Below the pieces are notes generated by a model. It searched no databases. It saw only the letters and a list, made by a program, of their open reading frames with translations, and was not told the origin of the DNA. The translations under genes and the position numbers were made by a program. Shown piece after piece: positions 43,099 through 55,400 of a DNA stretch of 64,000 nucleotides (position 1 is its first letter; every line of letters starts with the position of its first letter). The stretch is from Datnioides undecimradiatus (lineage: Eukaryota; Chordata; Actinopteri; Lobotiformes; Datnioididae), in contig WARS01000028.1 of assembly GCA_008933995.1 (NCBI GenBank), positions 1,499,501 to 1,563,500 on the forward strand. Reading direction: 5' to 3'.

Positions 43099-44178
43099 GT
43101 AAACCTTATCATTTTACAACGGTATTTGCTCGATAATTACAATTGTTAGGTGGAGATTTATGGGGTAATTTACTGTGGCTTCACACTACAACGACCTATC
43201 ACGCGCTAACTGCTAATTTAACGCTGTCAAAACATTTGTTTACACTAGTTCCGTTCGTTCGGTTAAGTGGCCTAGCTAAACGGGCTAGCAATGACACGTT
43301 AGCTCCGTTTTTATTATGAATTTGTGTACACGTTGGAAATATTGCGGCATCTTTCAAACACTTTAAAACGGACTGTCATCTTCACTGATGCCCGAAGCTA
43401 ACTGTTTGGCCACATGACGAGTATAAAAGAGCTAAAGTGATAATGCTAGCAGGTGCAGTGCGGCTAACGAGCGGTAGCTTCAACGAAGCTGCTGCGTGGG
43501 TGTGTGTTAGACTAACGTAACTGTTGCCTGTGGAGTTTGTGGTTGAAGAATTGAATCAGAGTTCATTTTAATGTTCTCAAATAACACTGGATATAAACGT
43601 ACAGTTTATATTCCGTGTTACTTGTCCTTGAGGATAAACGCAACATAATGCATTTTGTTTACATCGAATCAATCAAATGTAGAGGCTGCACTGTGCTTGG
43701 CATGAAAATGGAAAATATACAGATATGAAATCCTATTTTAAATCAAAGCGAAATTTGAAAACCACGAACGTTTACATCAGGTCATGCATTTTATAGCCCC
43801 AGTGTGTGCATCATATTATTATTATATATTTGAGTAAAAGTCGTCCTTTTGTTTGAAGAATGAGCAACTTCTTTTTTGCATAAAACAGTATATGCGTTTA
43901 CATCATCTACTGCTATTGTCAGAGTAAAAATATATAATCTCATGTCCTGCACTAAAAGAGATAACAATCAAGTTCCCAAGTTGCTATTATATTTCCTTAC
44001 CGAAGTAGCCATTTTTGATGTGGATTCATGTCCTTCTGTAAAACCCAAATATTGGTTTGTTATTAGAAGGAAATAATGAACTAATAAAACTGACCTCTAA
44101 AGTTTGGTTTGTGTTCTACAAGTTCATTCTGCGGTAGTTAGTGTTGTTAAGAATCTTTTCTTGTTGTCTTTCCTCAGT

Positions 44179-47100
44179 ATGCCTGCTGAACGCAAGCGCT
44201 CAGTGAACATGGACGAAAAAGACGTTTGCTCCTTCAGCAACAAGGAAAAAGAGAAGGACAGAGACGGTGAGAGGAGGCCGGCAGCGGCTCGAGACAAAGC
44301 CAAAGACGAGGCCAAAATGAGCGGTAAAAAGGACGGCGGCAAGGAGGAGAAGAGAAAGCGTCTGGAGGAGGAAAAGAAGAAGAAAGAAGAGAAAGAGCGA
44401 AGAAAGAAGGAGGAGGAAAAACAGAAAGCGGAGGAGGAGCAGAAGAAGAAGGAGGAGGAGGAGAAGAGACAGCAGGAGGAGGAGGAGAGGAAGCTGCAAG
44501 AGGAGGAGGCCAAAAGACAACGAGAGGAGGAGGCAGCTCTCCTGAAGTGAGTGATGGTGAAGATGTAGACGTGTTACAGCCTCTACAGATGAAATGTGTC
44601 TTTTGTATTGTCGTTGTTTGCATACTAGAAAAACACAGGAGGGGATTTTTACATTAAAATGAATAAATGATTAATGTTTGACAGCACGTTGAGATCAGGA
44701 CTTGTGCTTTGGTAGAAGAGACTCTAAAATGAAGCGTTGCATTTACTGTTCTCCGTCAGCTGTATGTTTCCTGCATCAAGCCTGCGCAGTAGAATGTACA
44801 AGTTATGTCATAAGAAAGTTGAACCCGATGCAACTTCTCCCTCTTTCACTGTTGCCTTGGTTTCATATTTCTTTATTTCACCTGATTTCTGCAGGGAGAA
44901 GGAGGAGGGGCACCAGCTGCACCAGGAGGCCTGGGAGCGCCACCAGTGCAGGAAGGAACTCCGCAGCAAGAACCAGAACGCCCAAGAGGGTCGGCCCGAA
45001 GAGGCCTTCTTCAGCCGACTGGACTCCAGCCTTAAAAAGAACACCGCCTTTGTGAAGAAGCTGCGTACGCTCACTGAGCAGCAGCGAGACTCGCTGTCCA
45101 ATGACTTTGCCTCGCTCAACCTCAGCAAGTACATCGGAGAGGCCGTGAGCTCCGTCGTGGAGGCCAAGCTGAAGATCTCCGATGTGGGCTGCGCCGTCCA
45201 TCTGTGCTCCCTGTTCCACCAGCGGTACGCCGAGTTTGCTCCGCTGCTGTTGCAGGCCTGGAAGAAGCACTTTGAAGCGAGGAAGGAGGACAAGGCGCCC
45301 AACGTGAGCAAGCTGCGCACAGACCTGCGCTTTATCGCAGAGCTGACCATCGTTGGCCTCTTCACAGACAAAGAGGGCCTTTCGCTCATTTACGAGCAGC
45401 TGAAGAACATTATTGGGACCGACCGGGAGACTCACACTCACGTGTCGGTGGTGATCAGCTTCTGTAAGCACTGTGGGGACGACATTGCCGGTCTGGTGCC
45501 CCGCAAAGTGAAACTGGCTGCAGAGAAATTCGGCTTGACCTTCCCACCGAGCGAGATAATCAGCACAGAGAAACAGCAGCCCTTCCAGAACCTGCTGCGG
45601 GAGTACTTCACATCGCTCACCAAACACCTGAAGAAGGACCACCGCGAGCTGCAGAACACCGAGAGGCAGAACAGGTGAGTTTCTCTCACAGGGGACATCT
45701 GTCTCTCTGTCGCGTCTTGTTGTTCACTCTGATACAACCTCGACTCTGCTCCTCTGCAGGCGAATCCTACATTCCAAAGGGGAGCTGAGCGAGGACAGGC
45801 ACAAACAGTATGAAGAGTTTGCCACTTCCTACCAGAAGCTGCTGGCCAACACTCAGTCCCTGGCCGATCTGCTCGATGAAAACATGCCAGAGCTGCCTCA
45901 GGACAAGACTGTGCAGGAGGGTGCGTGAGCTCTCCTCTCCAGAACCACACTGAGATCAACAGTGGTTGTTTAACATGCCGCCTGTCTTTTAAATGAAGTC
46001 CGGCAGCGACTCCTGTGAGGTGAGCGTGTGCGTAACGTTGTCTCCTCTCTGCGCTCTCCAGAGCACGGCCCCGGCATTGATATTTTCACCCCTGGGAAGC
46101 CTGGAGAGTACGACCTGGAGGGAGGGATCTGGGAAGATGAAGACGCTCGCAACTTCTACGAGAACCTGGTGGACCTGAAGGCCTTCGTCCCGGCCATCCT
46201 CTTCAAGGACAACGAGAAGAGCAGCCAGGGCAAAGACAAGGACGATGCCAAAGGTATGTTTGATGAAGCTCCTGACAGATTAAAAAGAGATTCCCACTGA
46301 GTTTTCCTCTGACTGTGCTGCTGTGTCTGTCCGGTTCAGACGGCAGGGAGGGGAAGGATGCAGCCAGCACCACAGAGGAGCTGGAGCTGGAGCTGGAGGC
46401 TCTGGACATCGCAGATGAACCTCTTGAACTCGAGGGACCAGACGAGGCAGAAAATGAAGAACTGGCCAAAAAACTCCTGGATGAACAAGGTGAACGTGCA
46501 CCGCTCACCACATAACTCTGTGCATCAACACAGAGACTGCAACAGTACAGGGTTTAATGACGTGCAGCTCTATGCTCAGAGATGTTCTTCTGAAAGTCTC
46601 TGTCGTCTGTTTCTGATTCTTTTTGTAGAACAAGAGGATGAGGAGGCCAACACTGGCTCCCACCTGAAGCTAATCGTGGACGCCTTCATCCAGCAGCTCC
46701 CCAACTGTGTCAACAGAGACCTCATAGACAAGGTAAGGAGAAGGCAACAAGAATGACTTGACGTCAATGTGGCGTCTGCACTGTGTGGAAGACACAGATC
46801 TTCTGCAACATGATTCGCTCAGTGATTAATCTCAGCACCAGTGTCGACACTTACGAGCTCCCTGTTCAAACCACAGGCTGCCATGGACTTCTGCATGAAC
46901 ATGAACACCAAGTCCAACAGGAGGAAGCTTGTGCGAGCCCTCTTCACCGTCCCCAGGCAGAGGTAACGCTGCGCTGCTGCATTAACGCGGCACCGGTCAG
47001 AGGAGATGCAGATGCAGAGTTATCTGCAGAAAGCACCAGCAGGGGGTGCTCTCGTCATAAGTAATGACACTGACTTTCTGCCCCTGCAGGTTGGACCTTC

Positions 47101-47547
47101 TGCCCTTCTACTCTCGCCTGGTGGCAACTCTTCATCCCTGCATGTCAGACGTGGCCGAGGACCTCTGCTCCATGCTGAAGGGAGACTTCAGGTTCCATGT
47201 AGGTCCCTGCTGTTGCTGACTGCCGTGTAACGTCCTCGTGATTTCCAGCCTTTTTATTTTAAGTGATGCCGTCTGACTGCTGTTTGTTGCCGTAGATTCG
47301 GAAGAAGGACCAGATCAACATCGAGACGAAGAATAAAACGGTCAGGTTCATCGGGGAGCTGGCCAAGTTCAAGATGTTCTCAAAGACGGACACGCTTCAG
47401 TGTCTCAAGGTGGGTGAAGAACCTGCACACCTGCAACTGAATCCCCAGAGATCTACCTTTACACTGGGTCTGAAGATAAACTCCAACAGCATGAGAGCAG
47501 ACCTCCACAAGTTTAATGTGCATAATGTGAAAATAATCTTCTGTGTT

Positions 47548-47580
<33 letters not shown>

Positions 47581-50500
47581 GTTCGACAGATGCTGCTGTC
47601 TGATTTCACCCATCACCACATTGAGATGGCCTGCACGCTGCTGGAGACCTGCGGCCGCTTCCTCTTCAGATCCCCCGACTCTCACCTGCGCACCAGCGTC
47701 CTGCTGGTTAGTACCCGTCACCGCCGCCGCGGCCGGATCGAGTCAGAGCAGCGCCGAGCACGACACAGGAGAGAACAGCAGAGCTAACAGTGACTGTGAT
47801 TATGTTCTGACTGATCGCACAAAGTCTGAGCAGCTTTGTTTCACGCTCCACCTGATACCGAACGTATCAAACATCAATATTCGTTAAAGGTCCCGTTCAG
47901 ATTTTTGTTTTCAGTCGTAGTTTTAACATAAACAGCTGATGTTCTGTCAACTGCTGTCCTGTCCAGGAGCAAATGATGCGCAAGAAGCAGGCCCAGCACC
48001 TGGACGCGCGCTACGTGACGATGGTGGAGAACGCCTACTACTACTGCAACCCACCGCCCGTGGAGAAGACGGTGAAGAAGAAGCGCCCGCCGCTGCAGGA
48101 GTACATCCGCAAGCTGCTCTACAAGGACCTGTCCAAGGTCACCACCGAGAAGGTGCTGAGGCAGATGCGCAAGCTGCCTTGGCAGGACCCTGAGGTGAAG
48201 AGCTACCTGATCTGCTGCATGGTCAACATCTGGAACGTCAAGTACAACAGCATCCACTGCGTGGCCAACCTGCTGGCCGGGCTGGTGGCCTACCAGGAGG
48301 ACGTGGGCATCCACGTGGTGGACGGGGTGCTGGAGGACATCCGGCTGGGCATGGAGGTAAAGGCAGCTGCTGAGGTCGGGTAACAAACCAAACCTGCTGC
48401 TAATCTTTACTGACAGCTCCGCGTGGCCGTCGCCGTGCGAGGAACAGTTACATGTTGCAGAACCTGTGAGCCGAGCTGAAGGCATGAGGGTTTACACAAC
48501 ACCTAAAACCGTCTCACGTGGTCGAATCTGCAACTGGGATAACAAGAGTGACAGCAGGTCTCAGATCAGATCAGTCCTGAAATGGGTCCCAACATGGTGC
48601 CGCTGGTCAGCAGGTGATCCAGAGTTTAGCTCTGAAGCTTTTCCAGCAGACACCAGGACCAAGTCTGCAGCGGTCGTTTAACACCGTGACTCATGATCAG
48701 TGAAAACAGCTTAAACGCTGAATCAGAGTCTGACCTCAGGTCTGCTTTATCAACACGATCTGATCAGGGAGTTTACTGATTGTGACACATGATGCTTCTG
48801 TTTACAAACCTCGGTCTGTGGAGTTTTCTCATAAACTACAGACGCAGTGACGCCGGCTTCAGGCTGCAGCGCACTGTCACGGTGATGTCAGAAAAGTTCA
48901 GATTTACAGGTTTTAAAGGTGCAGTGAGCAGGACTTAGAGCGATCTGTTGGAAAAGATCAGAATTCATAATGATGTTGGGAATCATGTTGTTATTGTTAT
49001 TATTATTAGCTGAGCAGAGAGGAAGCAACCTGCTGACATTGACCCTCCATGCTTGTACAGGAGCCCAGAATGGTCAAACCAAGCATTTCCTGCTTGTGAA
49101 ACTGACTCGATTGATTATTGATGGTTAATTATGAAAACAGTGAGTCAGCAGATTGTCTCAGCTCTACACTGCAGATGTGAATCTGACAAACAGTGTCTGT
49201 GCAGCAGTAATTCAGTCAGTAAGAACAAGTGTAACAATATAAGTGTGTCGTTTTGTGCACAAAGCAGGATTTTTAATGCAGGATTCAACATGTAATCGAG
49301 TATTTTTACAGGCTTGTTTGGCTGCTTTTTGCTACAGTAAAGTAATCGATTACTTTTCCCACCCTCAGGTCAACCAGCCCAAGTTCAACCAGCGGCGGAT
49401 CAGCAGCGCCAAGTTCCTGGGCGAGCTGTACAACTACCGCATGGTGGAGTCGGCCGTCATCTTCCGCACCCTGTTCTCCTTCATCTCGTTCGGGGTGAAT
49501 CAGGACGGCAGCCCCAGCTCGCTGGACCCCCCGGAGCACCTGTTCCGCATCCGCCTGGTCTGCACGCTGCTCGACACCTGCGGCCAGTACTTCGACCGCG
49601 GCTCCAGCAAGAGGAAGCTGGACTGCTTCCTCATCTACTTCCAGGTATGTGGGCTCGCTCCGCACCCGGGTTGTAGTTTCATATGGCAGATGATGTCAGT
49701 CAGTGACGCGATGCTGCGTGTGTCTGCAGCGCTACATCTGGTGGAAGAAGAGCGTGGAGGTCTGGACCAAAGACCACCCGTTCCCCATCGACATCGACTA
49801 CATGATCAGCGACACCCTGGAGCTGCTCCGGCCCAAGATGAGGCTCAGCTGCTCCCTGGAGGAGGCCACCAAGCAGGTGGTCGACCTGGAGCGGGAGGTG
49901 CTCATCAAGCTAGGTACGAGCCGCACGCTGAGCGCACGTCTGCAGTTAAAGTCTAAATGTGGCAGGTAGTTAGCGCGAGCGTGCGGATGTGAGCGTGGCA
50001 GCCGGTCGCACCGGTCCGGCCGCTCTCTGTCGCTCCGGCTGAGCAGCATTCCCCGCAGCGTAGGAGGGCGACGGCGCTGCATCAGTCCTCGCTCTGCTTC
50101 GTCTGTCAGACGGGTTCAGCTCCATGAAACACACACATACCGAACACATACAGTCACTGAGCCGAGGGCGGGCAGAGCTCAGGAGCGAATTAAAACAGGC
50201 GACGTCGGAGATTTGGAGCCACCAAAAATGCTGCAGAGCCCGGAGACGCGGAGGAGGAAGCAGCTCTGGCTTTGTTTCCCAGTTTCAAGGTGTTGACTTG
50301 GAATGTGCAGACGTGTGTGTGTGTGTGAGAGAAAGTGATTGACGGGCCCAGTCGCGGCCCCTCAGGCTCAGACACTGGAGCCGTTGTTGCTCGTCTTCAT
50401 ACGTGAACCGGGATCAGTCCGACTCAGAACCAGCCGCTCGCCCGGCTTCATTTCTCCGCCGTCGCCACATCTGCTCAGTCGCGCTCTGTGACTGGCTGTT

Positions 50501-52314
50501 CCTCTCACCAACACGAGAACACATGACACAACTCCCCGCCGACTGTTTGTTCTATTTATAACCAGAGCTTCTGCTCATGATGTAATCTGTCATAACTACC
50601 CGTGTGTAATCTGATTACTGCGCCTACACCGTCGTCCCTGCAGTTTGCTGTGTTTTTACTGACTCTTGAGTTTCCTGCTCACGCTGTGCGTTTTCCCGAA
50701 GGCCTGGCCATGGAGAAGGACGGCCGCTCCAGCGCCATGAGCGAAGGCGACGGCCTGGACGAGGAGGACGACGACGGCGACGACGACGAGGAGGGAGGCG
50801 CCGAGACCGAGGAGCAGTCGGGCAACGAGAGCGAAATGAACGAGCAGGAGGAGGATGTGAGTGTGTTCGCTGCCCAGAACTACTTCCTGTTTGACATCAT
50901 GTGACATCATGTGACATCGTGTATCTAAAACGATGTCGGACCCAGAGTCATTCGTCCGTCCGATGAGCTGAAGCGTCCGTCATCTAACCAGCTGCTCCCG
51001 TTTGTTTCCCGCAGGAAGGGTCCGAGAACGAAGAGGAGGAGCGGGAGGAAGAGGAGGAGGAGAACACCGACTATCTGACCGACTCCAACAAAGAGAACGA
51101 GACGGATGAGGAGAACAATGTAAGATCCACAGGAGCGGCTGCAGACCGGAGATGCTCGGTGGTCACCGTGGTGATCAGCATCATGACCTCAGGACGAGTC
51201 AGATTTGAATTTAGCCGACTCGCTGAATAATAATTAGCGATTTGTGTTGGTGTGCTGCCGCCTGCAGGAGGTGACCATCCGCGGCGGGGGGCTGAAGCAC
51301 GTGGCCTGTGCCGAGGACGAGGACTTCATCCAGGCCCTGGATAAGATGATGCTGGAGAACCTGCAGGTATGAAATACACGAACACGGCAGGCTGAACACG
51401 ACGCAGTGTGGTGTTTTACAGGCTGAATCCACAGTCGAAGGTTTACCTGTTTGCTTCACACTGTTCTTACACAGTTGTGTGTTTCCCTGTTGAGCTGCTG
51501 CAGCGACAGGGAACTGTCTCCTTCAGTATCGAAGCTCTGAGCTGACTGACAGTGTTGGTGCTCAGAGAAGTGTGACGCTGTGCTGCTGGAGCTCTGACAG
51601 GTGTTTCTGTGCAGTCAGTTAACCCAGGTGTACCTAACAAACTGGCATCTGAGGAAGGTCCTGCTCAAAGTCACAGGAACAGATTTATTGGTTTAGCTCA
51701 TGAGAAAGTGAGGAACCTGAGAGAGCGACGCCTCCGACGAGTGATTACACGACTGCTCTGTGCCGTGAGAGATGAGTTATTCAGCTGCAGCAGTGAACAG
51801 TGAAGAAGTAAACATGGGAATGATTCGTTCGTAGTTTCCCAAAGCTCACACCTTCAGATGTTTTATGAAGTGAGTCCTGATTCACACCCTGCCCCTCTCT
51901 GCCCCTCTCTGCCCCTCTCTGCCCCTCTCTGCTCTCCTCTCTGCCCCTCTCTGCCCCTCTCTGCCCCTCTCTGCTCCTCTCTGCCCCTCTCTGCTCCTCT
52001 CTGCCCCTCTCTGCTCTCTCTGCCCCTCTCTGCTCCTCTCTGCCCCTCTCTGCCCCTCTCTGCTCCTCTCTGCTCTCTCTGCCCCTCTCTGCCCCTCTCT
52101 GCTCTCTCTGCCCCTCTCTGCCCCTGCAGCAGCGAAGCGGTGAGACGGTGAAGGTGCACCAGCTGGACGTGGCCATCCCGCTGCAGCTGAAGAGTCAGCT
52201 GAAGAAGGGCAGCTCCGGGCAGCCGTGCATCGGGGAGGGAGACTCGGACATCTCCGACACCATGCAGTTCGTCATGCTCACACGCAAGGGCAACAAGCAG
52301 CAGGTAAAGGAGTG

Positions 52315-52348
<34 letters not shown>

Positions 52349-52566
52349 GCAACTCCTGCAGCACGTTTGACGGTTCGATCACGCTTCAGTTTCACCCTCG
52401 AGGCGCCCGGAGGTGGTGTTTGGGTCACGGAGTCCAGGGAATACACACAGGAGCCGGACTGTGGGGCCGAGCACCGACGACACACGAACAGAAACGTCCC
52501 GCTGAATGAGATTCACTCACACACACGCCTCAAACTGAGCCCAGGAATAATATTGACTCTGGACTG

Positions 52567-52615
<49 letters not shown>

Positions 52616-52879
52616 GAGGCGCTGCAGCGGAGGTGGAATGTGTGGTTTGAGGGCAGACACGGGCTCTTGTGCTTCTCGGGTGTGTCCAGTTTTTCTGCCA
52701 GTTGCTCGGGGGGGAGGGAGGGGGGGGTTAATGGAGCGTTGAGTCCACACGGCGTCGCTCCGTGTGAAGTACGGCCGCCACGGACACACGGGCAAAAATA
52801 AAAAAATCACTTTTCGTGTCGAAGTTGGAGAAAACAGAAAATCTTTGTGTGTGTTGATGGGAAGTCTCCCTCTGTCAAC

Positions 52880-52937
<58 letters not shown>

Positions 52938-54151
52938 AGGGGGAGTACCTTGAACCCCTCGCCACACACACACACACAAACGACATGCTAACTGCTAACT
53001 AGCGTCGCCCTGCTGAATAAGCTGTAACCTCATCAGGATATGACGCTGTGCTGTGGATGTGAAGCTACAACCAGCGGCCAGTTAGCTTAGCATAGCATTA
53101 AAGCTACAAACAAGGAGAAGCCGCTAGCCTGGTTCTGTCTAAAGGTGAAACACACCTGTAAAGTTAGCTAGTTAGCTAGTTAGCTTGTGCTGCAGTCAGA
53201 AAGTGTGTGTTTGAGTGGGTTAAACAAATGAGATGCACCTCGTTCGTTAGAAAGCAGGCAGGCTAGCTGTTTCCAGTCTTTATGCTAAGCTAAGCTAACT
53301 TGCTACTTTAATTTTGGTCACTTTGCTTTTATTTGAGACAGGATAGACGAGAAAAGATGACATCGGTGTCACAGCGAATGATTTTCACATCAGTTCATCT
53401 ACGTGCGCCTCATGCTTGGATTTAAAACAAATAAAATGGCGACGAACACGCTGAAGTTCACGCCATCAGCAGCTGCAGGAACGTTCTGGTGTCTGTCTGT
53501 AACGTCCTGTTTCACATCCACAGTACAAGATCCTGAACGTGCCGCTGTCGTCCCACCTGGCGGCGAACCACTTCAACCAGCAGCAGGCGGAGCAGGAGGA
53601 GCGCATGAGGATGAAGAAGCTCACGCTGGACATCAACGAGCGCCAGGAGCAGGAGGACTACCAGGGTACGGCACGGCGAGCCGCAGCACACACAGGTTAC
53701 ACACACACGGGCTGAGCGGGAAGCTGCGTCAGCACAATCTCAGTGGGTGTGAAGGGACACGAGAGGAGCATCCAGGTCCTCAGATGATGAGCCGTCACAT
53801 CCTCAGAGCAAAGACACAAACGTGCCGCTCACAGTTAGCGGCTAACGAGCTCACTGCTACTGATCTGCCCTTCACAGCTCTGTCCCTCGGCCTAGTGTAC
53901 TGCTGGTTGCCATGGCGGAAGAGATATGTTGTTTGTTGTTGTTGTGTATGAAGTTGGTCACCTTAAAGGACCCCATACACTGTCTTAACAGGGTGCGTAC
54001 CACAGCCAGACACCAGGGGGCGGGGCTTATGAGCTGTACTGCAGCCAGACACCAGGGGGCGGGGCTTATGAGCTGTACTGCAGCCAGACACCAGGGGGCG
54101 GGGCTTATACAGTTCTAGTCTTTAAGCTAATGCAAAAGTAGATCTTAAACA

Positions 54152-54189
<38 letters not shown>

Positions 54190-55400
54190 ACAGAGATGAT
54201 GCAGTCCCTCGCTCAGCGTCCCGCTCCGGCCAACACCAACCGGGAGCGTCGGCCTCGCTACCAGCACCCGAAAGGTGCTCCCAACGCCGACCTCATCTTC
54301 AAGACCGGAGGAAGGTGAGACGCGAGCAGAATGTTGCTGAGTCAGCGCTGGTTATCGCAGCATGCACTGACTCCGCCCACCGGCGTCTCTCTTCAAACAG
54401 CGAGAAAAAGGCGAGGAGTGAGAGGCAGGAGAGGCGAGACAGACGAGGGAGGCAGGACAGGAAAGACAAGCAGGAGAGAAGCCACAGTCACGTGACCGGG
54501 GAGTAGGTTAGCACCGCTCGCCAGTTTAGATTCAGCCCGTCTTCCTGGAAAAGGTTCAGGAGGATTCGTAAATAATGACGTCGTCGTGTTTACACGTAAA
54601 CATCAGCAGCAGCTCGTGAGTCTTTGTCGCTTCTTCACGGCGGAACCACGGCACAACACGAACATTCACAGGACGCGGTTCAGCGTCACACAGAGCACGT
54701 CACAGCAGGTCGATCCGTGTCTGCCTCAGTGTGATGACCCTGACACACAGAAAGATCAGAAAACCAAAGCGAGGGCTCGTTCGGGTTGTTCGGCGTCAAC
54801 AAAATCACTTTTTGTTTCGTTTGCTGGATTAAAAACTGGCGAGCAGCTGCTTTTCAGAGGAATTCTTAGAAACACGACATGTGAGGGGTTTTAATAACCT
54901 GAGCTCTGCTGTAGGAACCCAGACGACGAGGACAGGAAGTGAGGTAATGATGCTGATTTCTGTCTTTTTGTGGGATTTGTTTACTGTAAAGAATATCATA
55001 AACCACCAGACCTCACCTAAAACACAGAAACCGCATCGATGCTGAAACCAGTTTGCAGTTTTTCAAATGTTTTTGGTTTTATGGGATAATGTTTGGTCAC
55101 ATGACGGAGCTGAAGACTTCACCCCCCCGGAGCTGGTGGAGACCAAACACGGAGCAGAAAGAGCTGCAAACAGCAGGGAAACCTTTTATTTCTATTAGAG
55201 CTGCAGAAAACACTTTTCACAATAAAGGTCACCCTCTGTGTCACCACCTCTGTGCTTTTATTTTGAAGCAGCAGCAGTGATTTTTGTGTTAGCTTTAGCA
55301 TTAGCATCAGCAGACTTTACGTTTGTCCACCACCGGCCGGTGTCCCAGCTGCTCAGCACGTCTGCAGTAAATGTCTGCTCTGTCCTCCAGGAGACGCTGA
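44179..55400 (+). CDS. upf2: Regulator of nonsense transcripts 2 (Upf2), complete
   Basis: Core nonsense-mediated mRNA decay factor that bridges Upf3 at the exon junction complex to the helicase Upf1. Exons: 44179-44546, 44895-45674, 45760-45920, 46062-46253, 46340-46489, 46629-46732, 46877-46962, 47090-47198, 47296-47409, 47590-47706, 47967-48356, 49369-49644, 49730-49913, 50702-50856, 51015-51119, 51268-51366, 52130-52303, 53524-53665, 54194-54314, 55391-55400. The total is 3837 nt, or 1278 aa (human 1272). The N terminus is a Lys/Glu-rich coiled coil. Three MIF4G domains follow (about residues 170-400, 570-760 and 775-990; human-based positions), then a very acidic linker (EEDDDGDDDEEGGAETEEQ). 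The C-terminal Upf1-binding part includes VKVHQLDVAIPL and VMLTRKGNKQQ. The last exon contributes ten bases, giving the family ending TGGRRR. The start MPAERKR matches the human start as I remember it. Confidence 0.97.
47551..47580. repeat. (GT)n microsatellite before a upf2 acceptor
   Basis: Fifteen GT units, then GTTCGACAG, the acceptor of the exon starting at 47590. Confidence 0.9.
48357..49368 (+). other. upf2 intron, no feature recognised
   Basis: About 1 kb between coding exons with no microsatellite over 15 bp and no supported ORF. Confidence 0.6.
49914..50701 (+). other. upf2 intron, GC-richer, no feature recognised
   Basis: The 5' half is comparatively CG-rich (49970-50100, 50340-50470). 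No promoter element could be supported, and it is recorded only as composition. Confidence 0.45.
51887..52125. repeat. (GCCCCTCTCT)n minisatellite before a upf2 acceptor
   Basis: About 24 copies of a 10-bp pyrimidine-rich unit (GCCCCTCTCT, with GCTCCTCTCT and GCTCTCTCT variants) run to the acceptor CCCCTGCAG ending at 52129. It serves as a pyrimidine tract of nearly 240 bp. Confidence 0.95.
52304..53523 (+). other. upf2 intron with several microsatellites
   Basis: Holds (CA)n at 52317-52346, (TG)n at 52570-52614 and 52881-52934, and a repeat fragment (next entry). No coding feature. Confidence 0.8.
53075..53310. mobile_element. GCTAAGCTAA foldback repeat copy, upf2 intron
   Basis: The left arm (GCGGCCAGTTAGCTTAGCAT ... 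GCTAGCCTGGTTCTGTCTAA) and the right arm (GCTAGCTGTTTCCAGTCTTT then ATGCTAAGCTAAGCTAAC) are inverted relative to each other around a diverged centre with repeated AGTTAGCT. It is the same family as the element at 15297, more degraded. Confidence 0.6.
54003..54112 (+). repeat. 39-bp tandem repeat, three copies, each with a CTCF/Sp1-like box
   Basis: CAGCCAGACACCAGGGGGCG begins at 54003, 54042 and 54081, a 39-bp period. Each unit contains CACCAGGGGGCGGGGC. Units are almost identical, pointing to a recent expansion. It lies in the upf2 intron 53666-54193. Confidence 0.9.
54155..54188. repeat. (TG)n microsatellite before a upf2 acceptor
   Basis: TG run followed by TTTACAG, the acceptor of the exon starting at 54194. 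Confidence 0.9.
54315..55390 (+). other. upf2: Last upf2 intron, with possible alternative 3' exons
   Basis: The canonical join is 54314 to 55391. Inside lie an open, purine-rich block 54401-54502 after the acceptor CTTCAAACAG, and 54915-54943 after CTGCTGTAG. These could give an alternative C terminus (see findings). Whether they are used is unknown. Confidence 0.4.

Noticed and set aside
44878-45642. 254-aa open frame antisense to upf2
   Set aside because: Shadow of the GC-rich upf2 exon 44895-45674 on the opposite strand; no domain and no splice context.
47874-48485. 203-aa antisense frame over a upf2 exon
   Set aside because: Mirrors the codon pattern of exon 47967-48356; His/Val/Leu-rich with no family similarity.
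51887-52125. CRISPR-like array of short direct repeats
   Set aside because: Units are contiguous without spacers and the genome is vertebrate; this is a minisatellite.
54003-54112. CRISPR-like array (three 39-bp units)
   Set aside because: No unique spacers between the repeats; simple tandem duplication.
54401-54508. Taking the open block as the normal last upf2 exon
   Set aside because: Joining 54314 to 55391 gives exactly the conserved TGGRRR stop, so the block can only be an alternative.
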